64,000 nucleotides of DNA from Novosphingobium fuchskuhlense (GTDB lineage Bacteria; Pseudomonadota; Alphaproteobacteria; Sphingomonadales; Sphingomonadaceae). The number at the start of each line of letters is the position of its first letter. Within the stretch, counting starts at the first letter, position 1. Where the stretch lies: positions 1,071,934 through 1,135,933 of the forward strand of contig NZ_KQ954244.1 in NCBI RefSeq assembly GCF_001519075.1, in the 5' to 3' direction. The notes under the pieces were generated by a model. The model saw nothing but the letters and a program-made list of their open reading frames with translations. It was not told the DNA's origin and made no database searches. Made by a program: the position numbers and the translations under genes. This document shows positions 50,993 through 58,302 of the stretch, piece by piece.

Positions 50993-52284
50993 ACCCAAGC
51001 CCGTTCTTCAATCGCCATCCCCTCTACCTTCGGCCCGACCCCTCACGCGTCATTGTACGCCCGTTTCGCCCCGCGATCGAGCCGCGTGATTTCAATCCGG
51101 TCGATACCACGCGTGCCAATCATATTGTCGCGCGGGTCCTGGCGCTGGACGAGGCCGAAGCGCAGAGTGTGCTCGCCGGCGTGCTCGACAACTTCGACGA
51201 TCCGCAGCGCAACCTGCTCGAGATCTTCGAGAGCCGCGCGGCCGAGATGGAGCAGGTCTTTGCAGGTCACGCCGCATTCTCGCCGACGCAACGCAGCCTG
51301 ATCGGGGCCTATTTCCTGCATGAATACAGCTTCGAGGCCGCCGCGCTGTTCAATCCCAGTATCGTGCCCCACCCCGATCAGAGCGCAGTGGAGCCGGGTA
51401 GCCTGCGCTTCATCCTCTCGCTGCGCGCGGTGGGGGAGGGGCATATCTCCTCGCTCACCTTCCGGCGCGGCACGATCAGCGGCGAAGGCGCCATCAGCAT
51501 CGAGCCGCCCGTTCGTCTCGCCTGCCTGCCCCACATTTCCCGGCGCGTGGGCGACAAGATCGACCTTGCCTTCGCGGCGGACAGCAACCTCTCGCAGCGC
51601 GTGATCTTCCCAATCACCGAGGCGCAGGCCAACGGTATCGAGGATGCGCGCTTCGTCGCCTTCAAGGATCATGGCCGCACGACCTTTTTCGCCACTTATA
51701 CCGCCTATAGCGGACGGGCGATCCGCTCGGAACTCATCGAGACCCGCGATTTCCAGTCGTTCCGGATGGTGCCGCTCACCGGCCCGGCGGCCGTCAACAA
51801 GGGCATGGCTCTCTTTCCGCGCAAGATCGGCGGGCGCTATGCCATGATCGCCCGCTATGACAACGAGAGCCTACATCTGATCTATTCCGACAATTTGCTC
51901 GAATGGAGCCTTGGTACGCCGATCCTGCGCCCGGAATACCCCTGGGAATTTGTCCAGATCGGCAATTGCGGATCGCCGATCGAGCTTGACGAGGGCTGGC
52001 TGCTGTTCACCCACGGTGTCGGGCCGATCCGGCGCTACTCGATCGGCGCGGTGCTGCTCGACAAGCACGATCCCTCACGCGTAATCGGCCGCGCCCGCCT
52101 GCCGCTGGTCCAGCCAGAGCGGTCCGAGCGCGAAGGCTATGTGCCCAATGTCGTCTATTCCTGCGGCGCGATGAAGTTCGGCAACCGGATCGTGCTGCCT
52201 TACGCCGTTTCCGATACATTCTCGACCATCGCGACGGTCAAGATCGACCGGCTGCTCGAGGTTCTGTTACCGACCGCGGAATGA
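50989..52284 (+). CDS. GH130-family beta-mannoside phosphorylase/hydrolase
   Basis: A 431-residue protein whose five-blade propeller shows GH130 landmarks: GIEDARFV, YTAYSG, NKGMALFPRKIGGRYAMI, and EFVQIGNCGSPIELDEGWLLFTHGVG. Family members split beta-mannosides, some by phosphorolysis, some by hydrolysis. The N-terminal ~165 residues are an extra helical section. No signal peptide, so cytoplasmic. ATGA overlap with the glycosyltransferase gene. The substrate is unknown; beta-1,2-mannosides are plausible. Confidence 0.85.
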   Translation: MNPSPFFNRHPLYLRPDPSRVIVRPFRPAIEPRDFNPVDTTRANHIVARVLALDEAEAQSVLAGVLDNFDDPQRNLLEIFESRAAEMEQVFAGHAAFSPTQRSLIGAYFLHEYSFEAAALFNPSIVPHPDQSAVEPGSLRFILSLRAVGEGHISSLTFRRGTISGEGAISIEPPVRLACLPHISRRVGDKIDLAFAADSNLSQRVIFPITEAQANGIEDARFVAFKDHGRTTFFATYTAYSGRAIRSELIETRDFQSFRMVPLTGPAAVNKGMALFPRKIGGRYAMIARYDNESLHLIYSDNLLEWSLGTPILRPEYPWEFVQIGNCGSPIELDEGWLLFTHGVGPIRRYSIGAVLLDKHDPSRVIGRARLPLVQPERSEREGYVPNVVYSCGAMKFGNRIVLPYAVSDTFSTIATVKIDRLLEVLLPTAE

Positions 52285-52513
52285 GAGGTAAGGCGCATGT
52301 TGCGGTCCTGATTTTCGTCTTTTGGGTGCTACTTCTTGCGTCGCATCGACGTCCTGTGAGCGGTAAGGTTGCAACTCGGCAGCAGGCGCAAAGGTTGCGT
52401 GCACTGGCTCGCGCAAGGCACGAACATCATGCACGCGTCGAGAGCGTCGACTCCCACCATGGCAACGAGCGATTGGCGGCAGAGCCTGACCACGATGCTA
52501 CCTGATCTTGGCA

Positions 52514-52557
52514 TTTAATCAGTAGGTCGCTGGTTCGAACCCAGCAGGGCTCACCAT
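52514..52557 (+). repeat. attachment-site repeat, right (partial tRNA-Lys)
   Basis: Perfect 44-bp copy of tRNA-Lys 39795-39838, from the anticodon to one base past CCA. No acceptor 5' strand, D-arm or complete anticodon stem is present, so it is not a working tRNA. The 229 bases between the GH130 stop and this repeat contain no supported gene. Confidence 0.9.
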
Positions 52558-52568
52558 ATCCTCCAGCG

Positions 52569-53099
52569 CTACTGCTGTCCCGCCAGCGTCCGGCACCGGG
52601 CCTTGCTGCGGATCGGGTCGACCGACGCCGCCTCGGCAGGGTCGGCGAGCAGAACGCGTTGCAGGATGATACCAGTCGCATAGCGCACCCGGACGGTCTC
52701 GATCCCGACCGGCACCGTTTGCCCCTCCAGCGCAAGCACCACCCGCATCGGCCGCCCTGCCATCTGCTCGTCATTGCGCACAAAGGCGACATCGGTCCGC
52801 GCATCGAACACGCTGATCGAGCTGTATCGCCCGGGAACCGGCACTGCGGTCACCTCCAGCGGCCCGGCTGTCAGGTCGTAAGGGCAGGCAGAATAGAGCA
52901 GGTCGGGGCTCGGCCGCACGACGAATTGCCGCTCCGCACGCACCGGCGGCAGATGGGTGAAGTGGTTGGTGGGCGCGTTGCTGGCGATCTTCGCTTCGGC
53001 CAGCCGCATCAGGCCGAAGGGCGCGGCTGCGAGCGTCGCATAATAGCTGCCAACGGCTGCAGCAGCGACAACCGCGAACGGGGCAAGACGCCGCATCAT
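52569..53099 (-). CDS. DUF1254-domain exported protein
   Basis: A 176-residue protein with an N-terminal hydrophobic segment (FAVVAAAAVGSYYATLAAAPFG). The body (FVVRPSPDLLYSACPYDLTAGPLEVTAVPVPGRYSSISVFDARTDVA) is the DUF1254 domain. In many proteins DUF1254 and DUF1214 are fused; here they are two genes with a four-base overlap (ATGA). Function unknown, periplasmic or membrane-anchored. Confidence 0.85.
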   Translation of the reverse strand: MMRRLAPFAVVAAAAVGSYYATLAAAPFGLMRLAEAKIASNAPTNHFTHLPPVRAERQFVVRPSPDLLYSACPYDLTAGPLEVTAVPVPGRYSSISVFDARTDVAFVRNDEQMAGRPMRVVLALEGQTVPVGIETVRVRYATGIILQRVLLADPAEAASVDPIRSKARCRTLAGQQ

Positions 53100-53674
53100 G
53101 GGCGGCACTCCCCGCGGGTGATCGAAGGCAGGCTTATTCGCGCTGGATCGCGCGCCATGGTCCCGCGCGGTCGATAGGCCCTGAGGGTCAGCTCGAAAGG
53201 GCCATCCGTGCCGGTAGGCACCCACAGTCCGGGCTGCTCTGCCGGGCCGATCCTCACCGTCCAGCGGGTGGCGGGGTCGGCGTCAATCCGCGCGCTGCCG
53301 ATGGAATGGCGGTGCCATCGGTTGGGGATCAGCCAGCCGCCGCGGTCATAAAGGGTCACGCTCCACCAGCGCGCCTCGATCGCTCCGCCGGTCAGGGCAT
53401 AGCTGCACTTGCCGGAAAGCGGCGCCCCGGCACTGTCGGTCGTCGCGGTGAAATAGCGCGCTTCCTGCGCCGGAAGGGCCAACAGCCCGCGCAGGGCGAC
53501 GATTGCGCGCGTCTTCATGTCGGCATGGGCGGTGCCAATGTCGCGTCCGGTGCTCCATGGCCCCACGCGCACATCATTGCCAAGGCCGCTCGCCTGCATC
53601 TGCCAGACCGCAAGGCCGCCGCCCAGCGCAAGTCCCAAGGCGACGAGACCTGACCATTTGAACACTGCCTTCAC
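53096..53674 (-). CDS. DUF1214-domain exported protein
   Basis: A 192-residue protein with a hydrophobic N-terminus (LVALGLALGGGLAVWQMQASG). The body reads YFTATTDSAGAPLSGKCSYAL, WWSVTLYDRGGWLIPNRWHRHSIGS and FELTLRAYRPRG, the DUF1214 beta-sandwich. It is upstream of, and coupled to, the DUF1254 gene. Both lie just outside the proposed island. Confidence 0.85.
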   Translation of the reverse strand: MKAVFKWSGLVALGLALGGGLAVWQMQASGLGNDVRVGPWSTGRDIGTAHADMKTRAIVALRGLLALPAQEARYFTATTDSAGAPLSGKCSYALTGGAIEARWWSVTLYDRGGWLIPNRWHRHSIGSARIDADPATRWTVRIGPAEQPGLWVPTGTDGPFELTLRAYRPRGTMARDPARISLPSITRGECRP

Positions 53675-53708
53675 CTGTCTCTCCCCGCCTCACCAGCGCC
53701 GCGCAGCT

Positions 53709-55019
53709 TCAGAAATAGCGCTTCGGGATCAGCCCCTGGGCATAGGCCTCGCGCTCCAGCTCCTCGCGGAAATCGGGGTGTGCGATGGAAATCATCGCCT
53801 TGGCGCGTTCTGGCACCGGCAGGCCCTTCAAACAGGCCATGCCGTACTCGGTCGCGACATACATCACGTCGGTGCGCGGCACGGTGACGATGGTTCCCGC
53901 GGAGAGGCCCGCGACCACGCGGCTCTTGCGCACGCCGTGCTTCTCGTAGGTCGATGGCATGCACAGGAACCCTCGCCCGCCTTCGGATTCATAGGCCGCG
54001 CGCACGAAACCGAGCTGGCCGCCGGTGCCGCTGAAGTGCCGGTAACCGTCCGCCTCGGAGGCCGCCTGCCCCTGCAGGTCCATCTGCCCGGTGCTGTTGA
54101 CGGAGAACACATTGTCGTTGCGCGCCACGGTTCGGGGCAGATTGGTATAGTCCACCTGTCGCGCGGTGAAGGCCGGATTGCGGTCCAGCGCGGCGTAGAT
54201 GTCCGCCGTCCCGATCGCGAAGGCATAGACCGCTTCGCCCACGTCGATCTGTTTGCGCGCGCCCGTCGCGGCGCCCGCCTTGACCAGCTCGACCAGCCCC
54301 TCGACCATCATCTCGGTATGGACGCCAAGGTCCTTCACGCCCGCGCCGGCAATCGCGCGGCCCACCGCATTGGGCAGCCCGCCAATGCCCAGCTGCAGGC
54401 AGTCACCATCGCGGATTTCCGCTGCCACCAGCCGCGCGATGGCAAGGTCCACCTCGCTTGAGGTCGCGCCCGGCAGCTCGGCCGCAGGCAGCGTGAGGCC
54501 TTCGATCACGAAGTCCACTTCGCTCTCGTGCACGGCATTGTCCGGTCCGAAGCAATACGGCAGCGCCGGATTGACCTCGACGATCACCACGTCCGCCTTC
54601 TCGACCAGCGATCGCAGGTAGGAGGCGGAGACCGAGAAATTGTAGTTGCCCTGCGCGTCCTTCGGGCAGACCTGGAACACCGCGATATCCACCCGCTCCA
54701 CGAACCGCCGATAGAGATCGGGCCACTCGCCGAGGTTCAGCGGGATATAGGTGCAGCGCCCCGCATCGAACTGCCGCCGGTCGTACCCGCTGAAATGCCA
54801 GCTGGCGCTCAGCACATGCGCGCCTTCGGGATCGGCCTCCTGATACGCGCGCGGGCGCGTCGTCAGGCAGCTGCGCACTTTCACGCCCGAAAGCGCGTGC
54901 ACGCGGGCGGCCAGCGCCGTGTCGAAGGCCTCGGCCTGCGTCGCGCCAAACCCGTAATCGAGCCACATGCCGGACTTGACCAGCGCAGCGGCTTCTTCTG
55001 CCGTAATTGCTTCAGGCAT
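53709..55019 (-). CDS. acetyl-CoA hydrolase/transferase family protein
   Basis: A 436-residue CoA-transferase of the cat1/4-hydroxybutyrate CoA-transferase type, moving CoA between acyl groups through a glutamyl-CoA intermediate on Glu236 (GVHTEMMVEGLVEL). LQLGIGGLPNAVGRAI and SGTGGQLGFVRAAYESEGGRGF are family motifs. The start at 55019 lies one base beyond the permease stop. With the amino-acid permease it may process acids from amino-acid breakdown. Confidence 0.87.
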   Translation of the reverse strand: MPEAITAEEAAALVKSGMWLDYGFGATQAEAFDTALAARVHALSGVKVRSCLTTRPRAYQEADPEGAHVLSASWHFSGYDRRQFDAGRCTYIPLNLGEWPDLYRRFVERVDIAVFQVCPKDAQGNYNFSVSASYLRSLVEKADVVIVEVNPALPYCFGPDNAVHESEVDFVIEGLTLPAAELPGATSSEVDLAIARLVAAEIRDGDCLQLGIGGLPNAVGRAIAGAGVKDLGVHTEMMVEGLVELVKAGAATGARKQIDVGEAVYAFAIGTADIYAALDRNPAFTARQVDYTNLPRTVARNDNVFSVNSTGQMDLQGQAASEADGYRHFSGTGGQLGFVRAAYESEGGRGFLCMPSTYEKHGVRKSRVVAGLSAGTIVTVPRTDVMYVATEYGMACLKGLPVPERAKAMISIAHPDFREELEREAYAQGLIPKRYF

Positions 55020-55020
55020 T

Positions 55021-56430
55021 TCAGGCGCGCTTTCCCGTGCGCAGCAGCCAGAAAGCGCCCGCAAACAGGCCCGCCACCAGCAGGCTCATCCACAGCTGGC
55101 TCGCGAGATCCGGCTGGAGCCCCATGAACACGAGCACGGCCAGCATCGCCGCCAGGGCGGTCAGTGTGCCGAAGGGGTGGAACCACATCTTCAGCGTCAG
55201 CCGCTCCGGCGCCTCGCGCTCCATCCGCGTCCGCTCCTTGAGCTGCGCGATGCCCACCAGCGCGTAGAGCAGGATCATCGTCACGCCCGAGGAATTGACG
55301 AGGAAGCTGAACACCGTCCCCGGCGAAAGCCACTGCGCGGCCAGCGCGCCATAGGCGAAGAGGCTGGCGGCGATGATCGCCCGCGCCGGCACCCCGCGCG
55401 CGTTCACATGCACCAGCCAGTCTGGCGCATCGCCGAAGCGGGCAAGGCCAAACAGCGCGCGGCTCGTCACGTAAAGTCCGCTGTTGAGGCACGACAGCAC
55501 AGCCACCAGCACCACCGCGCTCATGATCGTCTCGCCGCCCGGGATGTGCATGGCCGCCAGCGTCGTGGCGAACGGCGAATGCCCCGGCACGATCTGCGTC
55601 CATGGCACCACCGCGACGATGAGACCGATCGCGAGCACGTAGAAGATCACGATGCGCAGCGCGACCGAGACGGTCATCCGCGCGATCACCTTGGCTGGAT
55701 CGGGCGATTCCGCCGCCGCAATCGTCGCGATTTCCGCCCCGCAGAGCGAGAAGATGGTGGAGGCCACACCCGCCAGCACCGGCCCCCAGCCATGCGGCGC
55801 GAAGCCGCCATGCGCGGTGAGGTTGCCAATCGAAAAGCCCTGCGGCGCGGTGATCCCAAAGACCCACAGCGCGCAGATCAGGCTGAACACGAGGATCGCG
55901 GCAACCTTGATCGAGGAGAACCAGAATTCGAACTCGCCGTAGCTGCGCGTCGACATGAGGTTCACGCCCGTCATCAGCGCGGTCAGGCCTGCGCCGATGG
56001 CCCACTCCGGCACGCCGGGCAGCCAGCCGCCGATGATCTTGGCCCCGGCAATCGCCTCCACCGCCACCACGACGACCCAGAAATACCAGTAGAGCCAGCC
56101 GGAGAGGAAGCCTGCCAGATGCCCCAGCCCCGCACGCGCGAAGTCCGGGAAAGTCCGCACGCCTTCGAGCACGATGGCCATTTCGGCGATCATGCGCATG
56201 ACGAGGAGGATCAGCAGCCCTGCGATCAGATAGGAAATCACCGCCGCCGGCCCGGTCAGCGCAATCGTGGTGGACGAACCGACGAACAGCCCTGCGCCGA
56301 TGATGCCGCCAATCGCGATCATCGAAACGTGGCGCGGCAATAGCGTACGGCTCAGCTCCACGCTCCCCGCACCGCCTGCCTCTGCAACTCCCACTGCGCC
56401 CACGCCATTCCCCTTTGCTTGACCTGCCAT
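55021..56430 (-). CDS. APC amino acid permease (GabP-like)
   Basis: A 469-residue 12-helix amino acid:proton symporter. ELSRTLLPRHVSMIAIGGIIGAGLFVGSS is the AAT-family start, and FSLCGAEIATIAAAESPDPAKVI is helix 6-loop. GabP, LysP, CycA and ProY share this pattern; the substrate is open. It is in one transcript unit with the CoA-transferase. Lrp-type control from the next gene is plausible. Confidence 0.9.
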   Translation of the reverse strand: MAGQAKGNGVGAVGVAEAGGAGSVELSRTLLPRHVSMIAIGGIIGAGLFVGSSTTIALTGPAAVISYLIAGLLILLVMRMIAEMAIVLEGVRTFPDFARAGLGHLAGFLSGWLYWYFWVVVVAVEAIAGAKIIGGWLPGVPEWAIGAGLTALMTGVNLMSTRSYGEFEFWFSSIKVAAILVFSLICALWVFGITAPQGFSIGNLTAHGGFAPHGWGPVLAGVASTIFSLCGAEIATIAAAESPDPAKVIARMTVSVALRIVIFYVLAIGLIVAVVPWTQIVPGHSPFATTLAAMHIPGGETIMSAVVLVAVLSCLNSGLYVTSRALFGLARFGDAPDWLVHVNARGVPARAIIAASLFAYGALAAQWLSPGTVFSFLVNSSGVTMILLYALVGIAQLKERTRMEREAPERLTLKMWFHPFGTLTALAAMLAVLVFMGLQPDLASQLWMSLLVAGLFAGAFWLLRTGKRA

Positions 56431-56482
56431 AGGGATAAGCGGCGCGGCGGTGCTGTCAAATGCCGACTGTCATCTGAAAGCC

Positions 56483-56574
56483 CCCCTCCCCGGCGGGGAG
56501 GGGTTGGGGGAGGGGGCTCGGCCTCTCCGGAAAGCGCTGGTCACCCCCACCCGGCCTCCCCTGAACGGGGGAGG
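56483..56574. repeat. intergenic hairpin repeat, variant double copy D
   Basis: CCCTCCCC-GGC-GGGGAGGG (56484-56502) and, further on, CCTCCCC-TGAAC-GGGGGAGG (56555-56574), with GGGGGAGGGGGCT between. It resembles the CCTCCCC/GGGGAGG stems of copies A-C but in tandem, and lies between the permease and Lrp genes. Confidence 0.65.
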
Positions 56575-56593
56575 AGCCACTTGCACCACCCCC

Positions 56594-57067
56594 TCAAAAC
56601 CCCAGCGGCGCGTTTTCCTTCACTTCCTTCATCACGAAGAACGTCCGCGTCTGCCGCACGCCCGGCAGGGTCAGGAGCCGCTGACCGTGGAGCGCGTTGA
56701 AATCGGCGATATCGCGCACCCGGATTTTCAGCAGGTAGTCGAAGTCCCCCGCCACCAGATTGCAGTCCAGCACTTCCTTCATGCCCAGCACCGCGCCCTC
56801 GAACGCGGCAAAACTCTCGGGCGTCGAGCGGTCGAGCACCACGCCCACCATTACCAGCGTGCCGAGTCCGACCACGACGGGATCGACCGCGCCCCTGAAG
56901 CCGGTGATCGCGCCCAGTTCCACCAGCCGCGCCACGCGCCGGTGGCACGTTGCGGGGCTGATGTTGGCCATCTCTGCCAGTTCCGCATTGGACCGCCGCC
57001 CGTCGGCCTGCAGCAGGCGCAGCAAGTTGCGGTCGATCCGGTCAAACTCGATGGAAGGTTCTTTCAT
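56594..57067 (-). CDS. Lrp/AsnC-family transcriptional regulator
   Basis: A 157-residue regulator: helix-turn-helix (FDRIDRNLLRLLQADGRRSNAELAEMANISPATCHRRVARL) then a RAM ligand-binding domain (DCNLVAGDFDYLLKIRVRDIADF). It is divergent from acdS, the arrangement of acdR-acdS in rhizobacteria, where an Lrp-type protein controls ACC deaminase. It may also act on the permease genes downstream. The effector is unknown. Confidence 0.92.
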   Translation of the reverse strand: MKEPSIEFDRIDRNLLRLLQADGRRSNAELAEMANISPATCHRRVARLVELGAITGFRGAVDPVVVGLGTLVMVGVVLDRSTPESFAAFEGAVLGMKEVLDCNLVAGDFDYLLKIRVRDIADFNALHGQRLLTLPGVRQTRTFFVMKEVKENAPLGF

Positions 57068-57142
57068 ATAATGTCAATCTATCGGAAAAAGACGTAAATC
57101 GAAAGCCGATCAATCCCGATTAAAACCTGCTGATCCCCCAAA

Positions 57143-57170
57143 TTTGCAAGCACCTTCCAGCTACTTTGCA
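57143..57170. promoter_or_regulatory. candidate Lrp-type direct repeats upstream of acdS
   Basis: TTTGCA occurs at 57143-57148 and 57165-57170, 22 bases apart (two helical turns), 42-69 bases before the acdS ATG. This suits an oligomeric Lrp-type regulator; it is a weak signal on its own. Confidence 0.35.
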
Positions 57171-57211
57171 TTAGCTTCCGCAGCCGAATCACACCCCTTG
57201 CCGGAGCCGCC

Positions 57212-58231
57212 ATGTCTCTCCTCGCCCCGTTCGAACGCTACCCGCTCACGTATGGCCCCACCCCCATCGAGCGCCTGCCGCGCCTTAGCGAGGCCTTGGG
57301 CGGCAAGGTCGAGTTCTGGGCCAAGCGCGATGATTGCAATTCCGGCCTCGCGTTCGGCGGCAACAAACTGCGCAAGCTCGAATATATCGTCCCCGATGCC
57401 ATCGCCTCGGGTGCGGACACGCTCGTCTCCATCGGCGGCGTCCAGTCCAACCACACCCGCATGGTCGCCGCCACCGCCGCCAAGCTCGGCATGAAGTGCG
57501 TCGTCGTGCAGGAAAAGTGGGTCCCGCACTACGACGCTGTCTACGACCGCGTCGGCAATATCCTGCTCACCCGCCTGATGGGCGCGGACAGCCAGCTCGT
57601 TGATGACGGCTTCGACATCGGCATCCGCCAGAGCTGGGAGGACGCGATCGAGAGCGTCAAGGCCGCGGGCGGCAAGCCCTATCCGATCCCCGCCGGTGCC
57701 TCGGTCCACAAGTACGGCGCGCTGGGCTATGTCGGCTTCGCCGAGGAAGTCGCCGCGCAGGAGGCCGAGCTTGGCTTCCAGTTCGACTACATCGTTGTCT
57801 GCGTCGTCACCGGCTCGACCCAGGGCGGCATGATCGTCGGCTTCGCCGCGCAGGACCGCGCCCACACCGTGATTGGCATCGACGCCTCCGGCACGCTGGA
57901 GCAGACCCGCGCGCAGGTTCGTTCCATTGTCGACAACACCGCCGAACTGATCGGCCTTGGCCGCACGATCCGCGAGGACGAGATCGTCATCAACCCGGAC
58001 TACGCCTACCCGGCCTACGGCGTCCCGTCCGAGGAAACCAACGCGGCCATCCGCCTCGCCGCCCGCACCGAGGCGATGATCACCGACCCGGTCTATGAAG
58101 GCAAATCGATGCAGGGCATGATCGACCTGACGCGCAAAGGCTTCTTCCCCGAAGGCAGCCGCGTTCTTTACGCCCACCTCGGCGGTGCCCCCGCGATCAA
58201 CGGCTACAGCTACTACTACAAGGACGGCTGA
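57212..58231 (+). CDS. acdS: 1-aminocyclopropane-1-carboxylate deaminase
   Basis: A 339-residue PLP enzyme splitting the plant ethylene precursor ACC into 2-oxobutyrate and ammonia. The functional residues match the Pseudomonas UW4 enzyme with a +1 offset: Lys52 (PLP), Ser79, Tyr269, Tyr295, Glu296 and Leu323. The Glu/Leu pair separates true ACC deaminases from D-cysteine desulfhydrases, which carry Ser/Thr there. Cytoplasmic. Divergent from the Lrp regulator. A 51-bp relic of its 3' end lies at 60347. Confidence 0.95.
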   Translation: MSLLAPFERYPLTYGPTPIERLPRLSEALGGKVEFWAKRDDCNSGLAFGGNKLRKLEYIVPDAIASGADTLVSIGGVQSNHTRMVAATAAKLGMKCVVVQEKWVPHYDAVYDRVGNILLTRLMGADSQLVDDGFDIGIRQSWEDAIESVKAAGGKPYPIPAGASVHKYGALGYVGFAEEVAAQEAELGFQFDYIVVCVVTGSTQGGMIVGFAAQDRAHTVIGIDASGTLEQTRAQVRSIVDNTAELIGLGRTIREDEIVINPDYAYPAYGVPSEETNAAIRLAARTEAMITDPVYEGKSMQGMIDLTRKGFFPEGSRVLYAHLGGAPAINGYSYYYKDG

Positions 58232-58239
58232 GCCTTCTT

Positions 58240-58302
58240 GATCCTCCCCTTTTTCGCGAAGCACAAAAGGGGGAGGTGGCCCGTGGAGCGGGCTGGAGGG
58301 GC
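58240..58302. repeat. double-hairpin intergenic repeat, copy C
   Basis: Stem 1 pairs CCTCCCCTTTT with AAAAGGGGGAGG; stem 2 is GCCCG-TGGAG-CGGGC; GGAGGGGC follows. Between convergent acdS and the TPR gene; same layout as copies A and B. Confidence 0.7.

Larger units (their letters stand above)
39795..52557. mobile_element. putative genomic island integrated at tRNA-Lys
   Basis: About 12.7 kb lie between the intact tRNA-Lys and a perfect 44-bp copy of its 3' half. Outside are ordinary genes (aguB, folK on the left; DUF1254/DUF1214 on the right). Inside are envelope, stress and signalling genes (CsbD, OmpA-like, CheB/CheR hybrid kinase, three tiny membrane or envelope proteins, GT4, GH130) and several long non-coding gaps. 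No integrase, relaxase or phage gene was recognised, so if this is an island it is decayed or depends on outside help. The repeat is seen directly; the island is inferred. Confidence 0.62.

Noticed and set aside
52514..52557. Second tRNA-Lys gene
   Set aside because: Only the 3' half is present; the 5' acceptor strand and D-arm are missing, so it is an attachment-site copy rather than a tRNA.
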